From NCBI RefSeq assembly GCF_965221685.1, contig NZ_OZ244907.1: DNA of 64,000 nt. One strand, 5' to 3'. Shown here one piece after another: positions 49,261 through 58,133 of the stretch (position 1 is the stretch's first letter; the number at the start of each line of letters is the position of its first letter). Below the pieces are notes generated by a model. That model saw only the letters and a list, made by a program, of their open reading frames with translations. It ran no database searches and was not told the origin of the DNA. The position numbers were made by a program, and so were the translations under genes. This DNA comes from Palauibacter sp022826685 (lineage in GTDB: Bacteria; Gemmatimonadota; Gemmatimonadetes; Palauibacterales; Palauibacteraceae).

Positions 49261-50559
49261 TTACAGCCAGATGAATTTTGCGGCGAATACCAGCGCCACC
49301 AGGACCAGCATCGGCGGACACTCGCGCCAGCGGCCTGCCAGGAGCTTGATCGCGACGTACGTGATGAAGCCGAGGCCGATTCCGTCGGCGATGGAGTACG
49401 TGAGGGGGATGGCGATCGCGGTTACGACCGCCGCGGCGGACTCCGTGATGTCGTCCCATTCCACGTCCTTCAACGCCCGGGCCATAAGACAGGCGACGTA
49501 CAGGATCGCCGCGGCGGTCGCGAAGGAGGGGACGGACTCGGCCATCGGTGCGAAGAAGAGACAGACGAGGAAGAGTCCGGCCACGACGACGGCGGTCAGC
49601 CCCGTGCGGCCGCCCGCGCCCACGCCCGCGGCGCTCTCGATGTAGCTGGTGACGGACGAGGTCCCGAGCAGCGTCCCCGCCACGGTCCCGGTCGAGTCGG
49701 CCATCAGCGCCCGCTGGATGCGCGGCAGCCTCCCATCCTCATCGAGGAGGTCGGCCTGGTGCGCGACGCCGATCAGCGTGCCGGCGGTGTCGAAGAGGTC
49801 GACGATGAGGAACGTGAAGATGACCGCGATCATGCCCAGTTGCAGGGCGGCGCCGATGTCCAGCGCGAGGAGCGTGGGGGTCGGATCCGGCGGCAGCGAC
49901 GCGAAGCCGTGCCACTCCGAGACGCCCAGAATCAGGCCGATGGCCGTCACGCCGAGCATCCCGAGGATCGCCGCGCCCGGGATCCGCCGCGCGGAGAGTG
50001 CCGCGATCGCGCAGAAGCCGAGCAGGGCGAGGACGGCCGGCGCCGCCGTCAGTTCGCCCACGGTGACGAGCGTGGCCGGACTCCCCTCGATGATCCCTGC
50101 GTTCCGCAGCGCGATCACGCCGAGGAAGAGGCCGATGCCGGCGGAGATCGCCATTTTCTGGCCCCGCGGGATCGCGTCGATGATCCAGCGCCGGACCGGG
50201 AGCACGCTCAACGTGACGAACAGCGTCCCGGACAGGAACACGGCCCCGAGCGCGACCTCCCAGGGATACCCCATTCCGAGCACGACGCCGTAGGTGAAGA
50301 AGGCGTTCAGCCCCATCCCGGGCGCCAGCGCGATCGGATAGTTCGCGTACAGCCCCATCACGAGCGTGGCGAACGCCGCCGCCAGACAGGTCGCGACGAA
50401 CACGGGGCCGAACGGCATGCCGGCCTCGGAGAGGATCGACGGATTGACGAAGGCGATGTAGACCATCGTCAGGAAGGTCGTGACCCCGGCGGTCACCTCC
50501 GTCCGCACGTCGGAGCCGCGCTCCAACAGCCTGAACCAGCGTTCCAGCTTCCCGGTCAT
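49261..50559 (-). CDS. NCS2-family purine permease (AzgA/PbuG-like)
   Basis: A 432-residue inner-membrane protein with about 14 hydrophobic segments. It fits the AzgA-like branch of the nucleobase-cation symporter-2 family: an opening TEVTAGVTTFLTMVYIAFVNP, ALAPGMGLNAFFTYGVV, GIGLFLGVIALRNAGI and the substrate-site region VDLFDTAGTLIGVA followed by GTSSVTSYIESAAGVGAGGRTGLTA. Members import hypoxanthine, guanine or adenine with protons. The precise substrate is not readable, but the adenine deaminase upstream makes adenine or hypoxanthine attractive. Confidence 0.9.
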   Translation of the reverse strand: MTGKLERWFRLLERGSDVRTEVTAGVTTFLTMVYIAFVNPSILSEAGMPFGPVFVATCLAAAFATLVMGLYANYPIALAPGMGLNAFFTYGVVLGMGYPWEVALGAVFLSGTLFVTLSVLPVRRWIIDAIPRGQKMAISAGIGLFLGVIALRNAGIIEGSPATLVTVGELTAAPAVLALLGFCAIAALSARRIPGAAILGMLGVTAIGLILGVSEWHGFASLPPDPTPTLLALDIGAALQLGMIAVIFTFLIVDLFDTAGTLIGVAHQADLLDEDGRLPRIQRALMADSTGTVAGTLLGTSSVTSYIESAAGVGAGGRTGLTAVVVAGLFLVCLFFAPMAESVPSFATAAAILYVACLMARALKDVEWDDITESAAAVVTAIAIPLTYSIADGIGLGFITYVAIKLLAGRWRECPPMLVLVALVFAAKFIWL

Positions 50560-50627
50560 CGGCTCGCCTCCTCGCAGGGGGGATCACTGATCCTGCGAAG
50601 CGGCATCCGATTGCGCTATGGCAGGGA

Positions 50628-53600
50628 TCAGTCCTGCGGCTGCTCCCGCATGGGGACGAGTTCGTTCGGACCGGTGAAGTGCAGGCCGACGGCGGTTCGG
50701 CCGGCGAGACTGGTGGCGGCGGCGCGGTAGACGTCGGCCTGGATGCGGTAGTCGCGGGCCGCGCCGGGTGCCTGAGCAGCCGTGATGTCGTGCGTCTTGA
50801 AGTCGATGATGAGGGCGTCCAGCCCCTCCTCCAGGCCCAGCGCCCCGGCCAGGCGAGCAGGCGCGGTGCCACTGCCGGGGCCGGCGCCGGCGCCGACGAG
50901 ACGCCGGTACAGGTCGAAGGCGCCGAACCGCCAGTCGCGCGCGCCCACGAGGTGGGTGAAGGTGAGTTCCTTCCAGTAGTCGCGGCCGAGTTCGCCCTCC
51001 GTGTACCAGGCCCACTCCTCGCTCGCGGCCACGCGGCGGATCTCCTCCTCCAGTTGTTCGCGGTATTCGCTCCCCGGGCGGAGCATGGCCTCGAGTTCCG
51101 GCTCGTCCAGCGAACCGATGGTCTCCTCCACGACGCGGGCAATCTCCGCTTCGGCCTCCAGCCGCTCGAGCGCGCCGTGAATGATCTGGCCCCGGACCAG
51201 GGCCGGGAGTCCTCTCTCCTCCCCGGAGGGCTCGGGCGCAAAGTGCAAGGGGGCGAGCGCGCCGTGCCTGTAGCGGCGCTCCCATTCGTCGGGGTCCTCG
51301 TTCAGGAGCATGAGTTCAGTCGCCGAGCGGGTCCAGCGCAGCGTCGGTGCGGGGAGGGCGTGGATCAGCGCCGGAGGATCGACCGCCTCGTATCCGTCCA
51401 GCCATTCCAGCGTGGGCGGACGGTTCGTCGGTCGGGCCACCGGCACCTCCCCGTCGTCCCGAACCTCGGCCCCGCCCTCCGCGAGCCACCTGTCGTACCC
51501 CTTCTCGCCATCCGTCGGACCCACGATGATGAGACGGTTCCGGGCTCGCGTCGCGGCCACGTACAGGAGACGGGCCTCCTCCGCCGTCGCTTCGAGTTCC
51601 TCGCGGCGCAGGATGCGGGCGCTTCGCGCGCCTCGATCGTCCGCCCGGAGACAGAAGAGGGGACCCAGTTCGGGGTCCGACCAGTACTCGTTCGTGCGCG
51701 GACTCCAGAGCTTCCGGTCGACGCCGACCAGGAAGACGACCGGCCACTCCAGCCCCTTGGCCTGGTGAATCGTCGACAGCGTGACGACGTCATCCTCCTT
51801 CGAGTAGAGCGGCGCCTGCGGAAGTCCGATGTCACGGGTCGTCGAGCGATCCCACACTTCGAAGAAGGTGGAGAGGTCGTGCGCGCGATGGGATTCCGCG
51901 AAGTGGATGAGACTCTGGAGATTCGCGAGAACCTCCTCCGCCCCCTCCATGAGCAGCACGTGCAGGCGGTATCCGGTGCGCTCGAGCAGTTCCTCGATGA
52001 CTTCGTCGAGCGCGAGTCGCGGCGCGAGTTGCCGCAGGTCGTCGAGCACCGCGAGGCCCTCCGCCAGCGCCCGCCGTTCGATCGCCGCCAGTTGCGGGTG
52101 GTCGGGCGCCTCGGGCCACTCGCCCTCTTGCAGCCACCGCTTCGCCTGACGGAGGAGCGGGGCGCCCCGCTGGAGCATGCGGATGCGGGCGATGGTCTCG
52201 TCCCGGAGCCCGACGAAGGGCGACCGGAGATAGCCGAAGGCGCGGATGTCATCCCGCTCATTGCCGATCAGCCGCAGCGCGTTGAGGACGTCGAGGATCT
52301 CCTGGCGTTCCCCGAGGTGCGCCACGCCGGACACGAAGTAGGGGATGCCGTACCGCTTCAGCGCCGTCTCGAAGTGCTCGAGTCCGCTGCGGGCGCGGTA
52401 GAGGAGCGCGATGTCGCGGAAGGCGAGCGGACGGAGTTCGCCGGTGTCGGGATCGCGGACTTCGTCGCGGCCCATTGAAGCGAGGATCCGGGAGACGATG
52501 CGGACGGCCTCGGATTCGCGGCGCTCCGCCACCTTCTTCCCCTCCGCCTCGATCCACTCCACTCCCGGCTGAGCGCGGTCGTCGATGCCGGCCACGAGGT
52601 CCGCGTAGTCGATCCGGCTCGGGAGTTGTTCCTCGGCGAGCGCGGCGCCCGTTTCGTCCATCGAGGCGCGGCCGACGACGTTGACGAAGTCGACGATCGG
52701 AGGATCGCTGCGGAAGTTGCGCGGCAGCTGGAGAATCTCGCCCTCCTCGGCGAAGTCGTCGGCGACCGCGTTCCACACGGAGATGTCCGCGCCGCGGAAG
52801 CGATAGATGCTCTGCTTCGGGTCGCCCACCAGGAACAGTTGCGGGCGCTCCACGCCGCGCCCGATGGCGAAGGCGATGTCGCGCTGCGTGAAGTCGGTGT
52901 CCTGGAACTCGTCGATGACGAGCATCCGGTAGCGGTCGCGTATCGCGGCGAGGGCCGGTCCGCCGGAGGAACCGAGGAGGAGGTCCGCCGCCCCCAGGAC
53001 GAGGCTGTCGAAGTCGCGCCGGTTCTCCTCTTCCAGCCAGGCGTCCCACCGCGCACGGGCCTCCAGCCCCAGTTCGACGAGATCCGAACAGATCGCGAGC
53101 GCCTCTTCGTCCCGCGCCTCGCTCTCCGTGCAGGCGGCTCTGATCGCGTTCAGGTCGAGGCCGGGACCCTGGGACGCGAACAGATCGAGCGTCTCGCCGG
53201 CCGGCGGCGGATCGTCACGAAGCCACTTCGCGTATCGCCTCTCCCGCCACCGCAGGTCGCGCAACACGTCCCGAACGTGATCGATCGCGCCCTTGGTGTG
53301 CTGCCAGCCGGTGAAGCTCCACCGGCGCAGGGTCGCCTGCGCGGCGGGGTCTTCCGCCTCGAGCCTCTCGAGCAGGAGGGCCCTTATGAGCTGGTCCTGC
53401 TCGGCCCACGCCTGGTCCTCGTCGAGGATCTCGAAGGTGGGGTCGATGCCGAGCCGCAGCGCGTGTTCGCGGAGGAGTTCGCCGCAGAAGGAGTGGATCG
53501 TGCCCACCGAGGCCCGGTCGATCCGCCAGCGCAGCTCCTCCGCGCGGGACGACACCTCGATGCGCTTCCGAAGCTGTCGCTTGAGGTCGTAGGCCGCCTT

Positions 53601-53825
53601 CTCCGTGAACGTGATGGCGGCGATCTCCTCCAGCCCGCACGGGTCGGCCGGAGGCTCGATCGTCTCCCCCGTCTCCCCGTTCACCCCGAAGGGGAGGCCG
53701 AGCCGCCACATGATCTTGCCCACGACGGTCGTCGTCTTGCCCGTCCCGGCGTTCGCGACGAGCAGTGTGTCGTCCTCCGACCGGATCGCCCGCACCTGCT
53801 CGGGGGTCCACCGGATTTCAGCCAT
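50628..53825 (-). CDS. addA: AddA-like UvrD-family helicase-nuclease
   Basis: A 1065-residue SF1A helicase with Walker A (ANAGTGKTTT, about residues 24-33), motif Ia TFTEKAAYDLKRQL, motif II VIDEFQDTDFTQ, motif III VGDPKQSIYRFRGAD, motif V/VI region TIHQAKGLEWPVVF and YVAATRARNRLIIVG. The C-terminus bears a RecB-type nuclease motif, Asp1008-Phe-Lys1010 in DALIIDFKTHD. It should unwind and resect double-strand breaks together with the AddB-like partner encoded just upstream. Its ATG lies inside the end of that gene (8-base overlap). Confidence 0.87.
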   Translation of the reverse strand: MAEIRWTPEQVRAIRSEDDTLLVANAGTGKTTTVVGKIMWRLGLPFGVNGETGETIEPPADPCGLEEIAAITFTEKAAYDLKRQLRKRIEVSSRAEELRWRIDRASVGTIHSFCGELLREHALRLGIDPTFEILDEDQAWAEQDQLIRALLLERLEAEDPAAQATLRRWSFTGWQHTKGAIDHVRDVLRDLRWRERRYAKWLRDDPPPAGETLDLFASQGPGLDLNAIRAACTESEARDEEALAICSDLVELGLEARARWDAWLEEENRRDFDSLVLGAADLLLGSSGGPALAAIRDRYRMLVIDEFQDTDFTQRDIAFAIGRGVERPQLFLVGDPKQSIYRFRGADISVWNAVADDFAEEGEILQLPRNFRSDPPIVDFVNVVGRASMDETGAALAEEQLPSRIDYADLVAGIDDRAQPGVEWIEAEGKKVAERRESEAVRIVSRILASMGRDEVRDPDTGELRPLAFRDIALLYRARSGLEHFETALKRYGIPYFVSGVAHLGERQEILDVLNALRLIGNERDDIRAFGYLRSPFVGLRDETIARIRMLQRGAPLLRQAKRWLQEGEWPEAPDHPQLAAIERRALAEGLAVLDDLRQLAPRLALDEVIEELLERTGYRLHVLLMEGAEEVLANLQSLIHFAESHRAHDLSTFFEVWDRSTTRDIGLPQAPLYSKEDDVVTLSTIHQAKGLEWPVVFLVGVDRKLWSPRTNEYWSDPELGPLFCLRADDRGARSARILRREELEATAEEARLLYVAATRARNRLIIVGPTDGEKGYDRWLAEGGAEVRDDGEVPVARPTNRPPTLEWLDGYEAVDPPALIHALPAPTLRWTRSATELMLLNEDPDEWERRYRHGALAPLHFAPEPSGEERGLPALVRGQIIHGALERLEAEAEIARVVEETIGSLDEPELEAMLRPGSEYREQLEEEIRRVAASEEWAWYTEGELGRDYWKELTFTHLVGARDWRFGAFDLYRRLVGAGAGPGSGTAPARLAGALGLEEGLDALIIDFKTHDITAAQAPGAARDYRIQADVYRAAATSLAGRTAVGLHFTGPNELVPMREQPQD

Positions 53826-56800
53826 GGGCGCCCTCCGGAGTGGAATCGTCGCCGAAGTCGTCGAAGCGGTGGCCCCCGTTCAGCCGAGCCTCGTTGCGGC
53901 GGATTTCCGGCGCCGGATCCCACGCCTTCCAGCCGCCTTTCCACGACGCGACGGCTTCGAAACAGCCGCTTCGCACACGGGCGGGGATGGAGAGCGCGAG
54001 GGACAGGGCCCGTTCGTACCGGTCGGAACCGAAAGCGACGCTGCCCCCGTTCTGGGGCCTGCCCGGCTTCTTGATCGCGCGGTAGCGGCAGGAGCCCATC
54101 CGGTAGCCGCGGTCGGCCATCACCTGCGCGTAGACGACGCCCTGGAGCGAGGTCGCGTCGTCGAAGCTCGGCGCGCCCGGCGTGACGCTGCTCTTGTAGT
54201 CGAGCACGTGGTGGGCCCCGCCTTCCTCCCCGCTCCGGTCCACCCGGTCGATACGGCCGCACAGGCGAAGTCGGGCGGCCCGCCCCAGCACATCCTCGCC
54301 TTCGAGAAACGTGCGTTCGTCCTCGAACCCGAATCCCACCTCGATGTCCACGGGACGCTCGCCCTTGTCGGCCATGTATTCGAGTTCCCAGGCGACGTAG
54401 TCGCGCACCGCCGCCGCGATCCCCTCCCGCGTCTGTGCCCAGAGTGCGGCGACCCCGAGCCATTCTCCCTCCTCCTGGCGCCGGGCGCAGACTTCGCGGG
54501 CGACTTCCTCGAGATGGCTCTCGGCGGAACCCGACAGCGAGAGGGGCAGCCGTTCCTTGAAATCGCTGTAGAAGCGCTCGAGGATCTCGTGCGCCACGCT
54601 CCCGAAGGCAAGCGGCGTCGTCTCCTCCTCCGCCTCGTCCACGGACTCGAGTCGGAGCACGCGCTCGATGAGGAAGGTGAGGGGGGAGCGCGCATAGGTT
54701 TCAAGCTGTCCCGCGGACCACCGGTAGTCGTCGTCGAATCGGCGCGCCAGCTCCGCCCGCACGTCCGGATCGCGCACGTGGCCGTTCCAGGGATTCGGCC
54801 GGTAGGCGGGGTGCAGGGCGCTTTCCGACCCCGCCAGCCGAGCCGGGAGGCTGAAGCCGGGGTAGCGTTCGAGCCCCGGACCGCGGTGGGTCTCGGCCGC
54901 AGCCGCCACGATCGCGCGGGCGATGCGTCCCGGGCGGGCGGGCGCGATGCGGGCAGGGGTCGTCGAGTCCGGCTGTCCGAGCGCCTCGTATATTGCGAAG
55001 GCGGCGCGGCGATCCGCCTCTGCCGGCGTCACGGGCTCCAGGTCGAGCGCGGGGCGCCGGATTCGCGGCAGTTCGGCGGCGTCCTCGTGCGGCGGGACCA
55101 TGAGGGATGGCAGGAGCGGCGTGCCGCCTGCGTCCGTCGTCCGGTAGGTGATCGATACCGGACCCGCCTGCTGCGTGACGGCGCGCCACAGGGCCCGCTC
55201 GCGGCGCAACGTCTCGTCGCGGTGAGCGACGGGGAGGTTCAGTGCAGCGAGGCGGCGGCGCTCCGCGTCGGTGAACACCCCCGTGGCGCCGCTCGCGCGC
55301 GGAAACTCGCGGTCGTTTGCGTGCACGACGAACGTGTGCGCGAAGGGGACGAGCGCCGCATCGTGCGCCTCCAGGACCTGGACGCCCTTCTGCCCGGGGG
55401 TAGAGAGGACGAGTTCGTTCGCCTGCAGGAGTTTCTCGAGCAGCGCGTACCACCCGGCCGGCGTCAGCGGGTCGTCGGCGTGGTCGAGATCCCGCCACTC
55501 CCGCAGGAGTCGCTCGAAGAGGAGGATGCCGCGCTGGTCGGAGCGCACGACCTCCCACCGCTCCTCTACGGGATCGCATACCCGCCGCCTCAGTTGGAAG
55601 ACGCCGCGGTCTTCCCTGACGAGCGCCAGCGTGAGGTCGATCCAGTCGGCTTCGGGGCGCGCCTCGCCCAGCGGTTCGAGTACGGCTCGCACGGTCGCGA
55701 AAGCCTCGATGTCCTTCTCGACGCGATCGGCGAATAGCCCCCGGCCGCGTATCTCCCGTGCCTTCTCCTCCACGAGGCCGCGGAGCCGCTCGAGATTCTC
55801 GCTCCAGGCATCGAGCCCCACGACCCGGCGGAGCGCCGCGATCGCGTCGATACCCCGGAGATCGACCCGCGTGTCGAAGTACGGGTGCGCGAGGACGGCT
55901 CGCAGCGACCGGAAGTCCCAGTTCCGCGCCGCCCCGCGCAGCACGAGGAGGAGCGCCCTGAGGGCCGGGACCTCATCCAACGGCGTTCGGATGCGGGCCG
56001 TGGCAGGGACCCCAGCCCGCCGCAGCGCCCGATACGCGCGGTGGGTGTTCTCGCGCCCGGACCGCGCCACGACGGCGACCTGGTGCGGTTCCGCAACCCC
56101 TGGCGTCAGGACCTCCTTGACCTGCCGCGCCACCCAGGCCATCTCCCGCGCGGCGTCCGGCACCGGCTGCACGGTCACCGGCCCGGCTCCGTGGCCGGCG
56201 CCGCCATCTCCGGGGCCGCCGCCGTCTCCGGCGATCACCTCGGTCCGGGCCGCCAGCGCATCGAAGAAGGGATCCGGCTCGGACTCCAGCGGCAGGTAGA
56301 GATGGACCTCCACCTCCTCCTGCCGGGCGAGGGCCTCGAGCATGCGGCGCCGCGTGCGCGGGCTCGCAACGCTGTACACGTGCAACTCGCGCGCGCCGCC
56401 GATCGCCGCCGCCAGCCCTCCCGCCTCGATCCGCTTCGCGATGCGGGCGTTCACCGAGCGCCGGTCGAGGAGTCCCCGTCCCTCGAGCGAATCGAGATAC
56501 GCGCGGTACGTCGCCACGGCCCACTCGTTGCGGCGGCGCGCGAAATCGTCCCCTCCCAGCCGGGCCAGCGCCCGTTCCAGTTCGTCCGGCGGAACGCCCT
56601 CCGGTAGCAGGTCGCCGAACAGCCGGTCGAGCATGTGCCCGCGGATCACGCCGTCCCCCCGGCCGGGCTCCCGCCCCAGGATCCGGCGCCCCAGCCGCGC
56701 CGCGTGCCGGCTCACAAGCCGTCGGCGCGTGAGGAGGCCGACGGATCTCTCGCGGATGCCGAAGCGGTCGGTCAGATCGCCGAACAGCGTGACGGGGGGG

Positions 56801-56994
56801 TCGAGCCATCCGGGGAGGCCGCGTTCGTGCGCGGCCTCGAACAGGAGATCCCGCAGGTTCCGGTGGTTGAGCCAGATCCACGCGGACGCCCCCGTGCCCG
56901 CCCCGGCTGGCGAGGCGGCCTCCGCCAGAAAGCGGTCGACGCAGGCCTCCCACAGCGGGGCCGCAGCCGGCGCTCGAACTACGTTGAGGGGCAC
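53818..56994 (-). CDS. addB: AddB-like PD-(D/E)XK nuclease subunit
   Basis: A 1058-residue protein pairing with AddA. The N-terminal half has the helicase-like fold of AddB without a recognisable Walker A; the C-terminal nuclease domain shows YARSPLTFLIERVLRLE, FGSVAHEILERFY and the catalytic LDYKSS (Asp932, Lys934) with LCGRIDRVDR upstream. The iron-sulphur cysteines that embrace the nuclease in Bacillus AddB are absent (the position of the first is Ala in YARSP). Function: second-strand digestion and recombination-hot-spot recognition in homologous repair. The gene begins 77 bases after the adenine deaminase stop. Confidence 0.8.
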   Translation of the reverse strand: MPLNVVRAPAAAPLWEACVDRFLAEAASPAGAGTGASAWIWLNHRNLRDLLFEAAHERGLPGWLDPPVTLFGDLTDRFGIRERSVGLLTRRRLVSRHAARLGRRILGREPGRGDGVIRGHMLDRLFGDLLPEGVPPDELERALARLGGDDFARRRNEWAVATYRAYLDSLEGRGLLDRRSVNARIAKRIEAGGLAAAIGGARELHVYSVASPRTRRRMLEALARQEEVEVHLYLPLESEPDPFFDALAARTEVIAGDGGGPGDGGAGHGAGPVTVQPVPDAAREMAWVARQVKEVLTPGVAEPHQVAVVARSGRENTHRAYRALRRAGVPATARIRTPLDEVPALRALLLVLRGAARNWDFRSLRAVLAHPYFDTRVDLRGIDAIAALRRVVGLDAWSENLERLRGLVEEKAREIRGRGLFADRVEKDIEAFATVRAVLEPLGEARPEADWIDLTLALVREDRGVFQLRRRVCDPVEERWEVVRSDQRGILLFERLLREWRDLDHADDPLTPAGWYALLEKLLQANELVLSTPGQKGVQVLEAHDAALVPFAHTFVVHANDREFPRASGATGVFTDAERRRLAALNLPVAHRDETLRRERALWRAVTQQAGPVSITYRTTDAGGTPLLPSLMVPPHEDAAELPRIRRPALDLEPVTPAEADRRAAFAIYEALGQPDSTTPARIAPARPGRIARAIVAAAAETHRGPGLERYPGFSLPARLAGSESALHPAYRPNPWNGHVRDPDVRAELARRFDDDYRWSAGQLETYARSPLTFLIERVLRLESVDEAEEETTPLAFGSVAHEILERFYSDFKERLPLSLSGSAESHLEEVAREVCARRQEEGEWLGVAALWAQTREGIAAAVRDYVAWELEYMADKGERPVDIEVGFGFEDERTFLEGEDVLGRAARLRLCGRIDRVDRSGEEGGAHHVLDYKSSVTPGAPSFDDATSLQGVVYAQVMADRGYRMGSCRYRAIKKPGRPQNGGSVAFGSDRYERALSLALSIPARVRSGCFEAVASWKGGWKAWDPAPEIRRNEARLNGGHRFDDFGDDSTPEGAHG

Positions 56995-57071
56995 GCGTCA
57001 GATGTCGGACGGATGAATGGTCTCCGAGGAAAGGGATCTACGCCCGACGGTCGTGAGGTTCACGCGCTCCG

Positions 57072-58028
57072 TCAAGTTTCGAAGGAGGCGTCGAGGGAGT
57101 TGCGCGCCAGCGTCTGGATGTCTTCGGGCGAGAGGCCGACGGCCTCGGCGACCTGGCGGAAGTTGTCGTTGATGTAGCCGCCGAAGTAGGCGGGGTCGTC
57201 GGAGTTCACGGTCGCGAGCAGGCCGAGGTCGAGCATGCGCTTGATCGGGTGGGCGGCGAGGTCGTCCACCCCGCGGAGGGCCAAGTTCGAGAGCGGGCAT
57301 ACCGTGAGCGGGATGCGGTCGTCGCGCAGGCGGGCGACCAGGGCGTCGTCCTCAAGGGCGCGGTTCCCGTGGTCGATGCGCTCGACGCCGAGGATGTCGA
57401 GCGCCTCCCACACGTATTCCGGCGGACCCTCCTCGCCGGCGTGGGCGACGAGCCGGAGGCCCATATCACGCGCGGCATCGAACACGCGCGCGAACTTCGA
57501 GGGCGGATGCCTCACTTCGCTCGAATCCAGTCCCACACCCAGGAGCCGGTCCCGCCAGGGTTCCGCGGCTTCGAGCGTCTCGAACGCTTCCCCTTCGGTG
57601 AGGTGTCTCAGGAAACAGAGGATGAGGGAGACGCTCACGCCCCGCTCCCGTGAGCGGTCGATGGCCCTTTCCAGCCCGTCCATCAGCGTCGCCAGCGGCA
57701 CGCCGCGTCCGGTGTGCGCCTGCGGGTCGAAGAACATCTCGACGTGGACGACGTTGTCCGCCGCCGCCCGCCGCAGGTAGGCGTCGGCGAGATCGAAGAA
57801 GTCCTCCTCCGTCCGGAGGACGTTCATCCCCTCGTAGTAGAGGTCGAGAAACTCCTGGAGGTTGCCGAACGAGTAGGCCCGGCGGACCTCCTCGACGCTG
57901 CCGTAGGGGAGCGGCACGCCGTTCCGGCGGGCGAGGTCGAACATCATCCCGGGTTCCAGCGAGCCTTCGACGTGGATGTGGAGTTCCGCCTTGGGCGTGC
58001 TCCGGATGACCTCGTTCAGGTTCGACAT
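57072..58028 (-). CDS. Adenine deaminase (adenosine deaminase superfamily)
   Basis: A 318-residue zinc amidohydrolase. Motifs: ELHIHVEGSLEP (first two His ligands), LVAHAGEEGP (third His and the catalytic Glu), ERIDHGNRAL (His) and VNSDDPAYFGGYI (Asp ligand). The sequence DDPAYFGGY is the distinguishing mark of the adenine-aminohydrolase (Aah1/PA0148-like) branch, whereas true adenosine deaminases have DDPxxxG without it. It converts adenine to hypoxanthine and ammonia in the cytoplasm. Its start (ATG at 58028) is divergent from the NSS symporter gene, with 105 bases between. Ribosome site weak. Confidence 0.85.
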   Translation of the reverse strand: MSNLNEVIRSTPKAELHIHVEGSLEPGMMFDLARRNGVPLPYGSVEEVRRAYSFGNLQEFLDLYYEGMNVLRTEEDFFDLADAYLRRAAADNVVHVEMFFDPQAHTGRGVPLATLMDGLERAIDRSRERGVSVSLILCFLRHLTEGEAFETLEAAEPWRDRLLGVGLDSSEVRHPPSKFARVFDAARDMGLRLVAHAGEEGPPEYVWEALDILGVERIDHGNRALEDDALVARLRDDRIPLTVCPLSNLALRGVDDLAAHPIKRMLDLGLLATVNSDDPAYFGGYINDNFRQVAEAVGLSPEDIQTLARNSLDASFET

Positions 58029-58133
58029 GGCGTGCGTCTGGTGGCCCGTCGTGACGACGGAGTAGTATGGATCGTCGAACTCATGCAGGGGCGGAAGTCC
58101 CCTGCCCGGATAACGCCCGACTGGACATGTCCC

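Noticed and set aside
57072..58028. Annotation as adenosine deaminase
   Set aside because: The SDDPAYFGGY signature points to the adenine deaminase branch; adenosine deaminases have a different sequence after the metal Asp.
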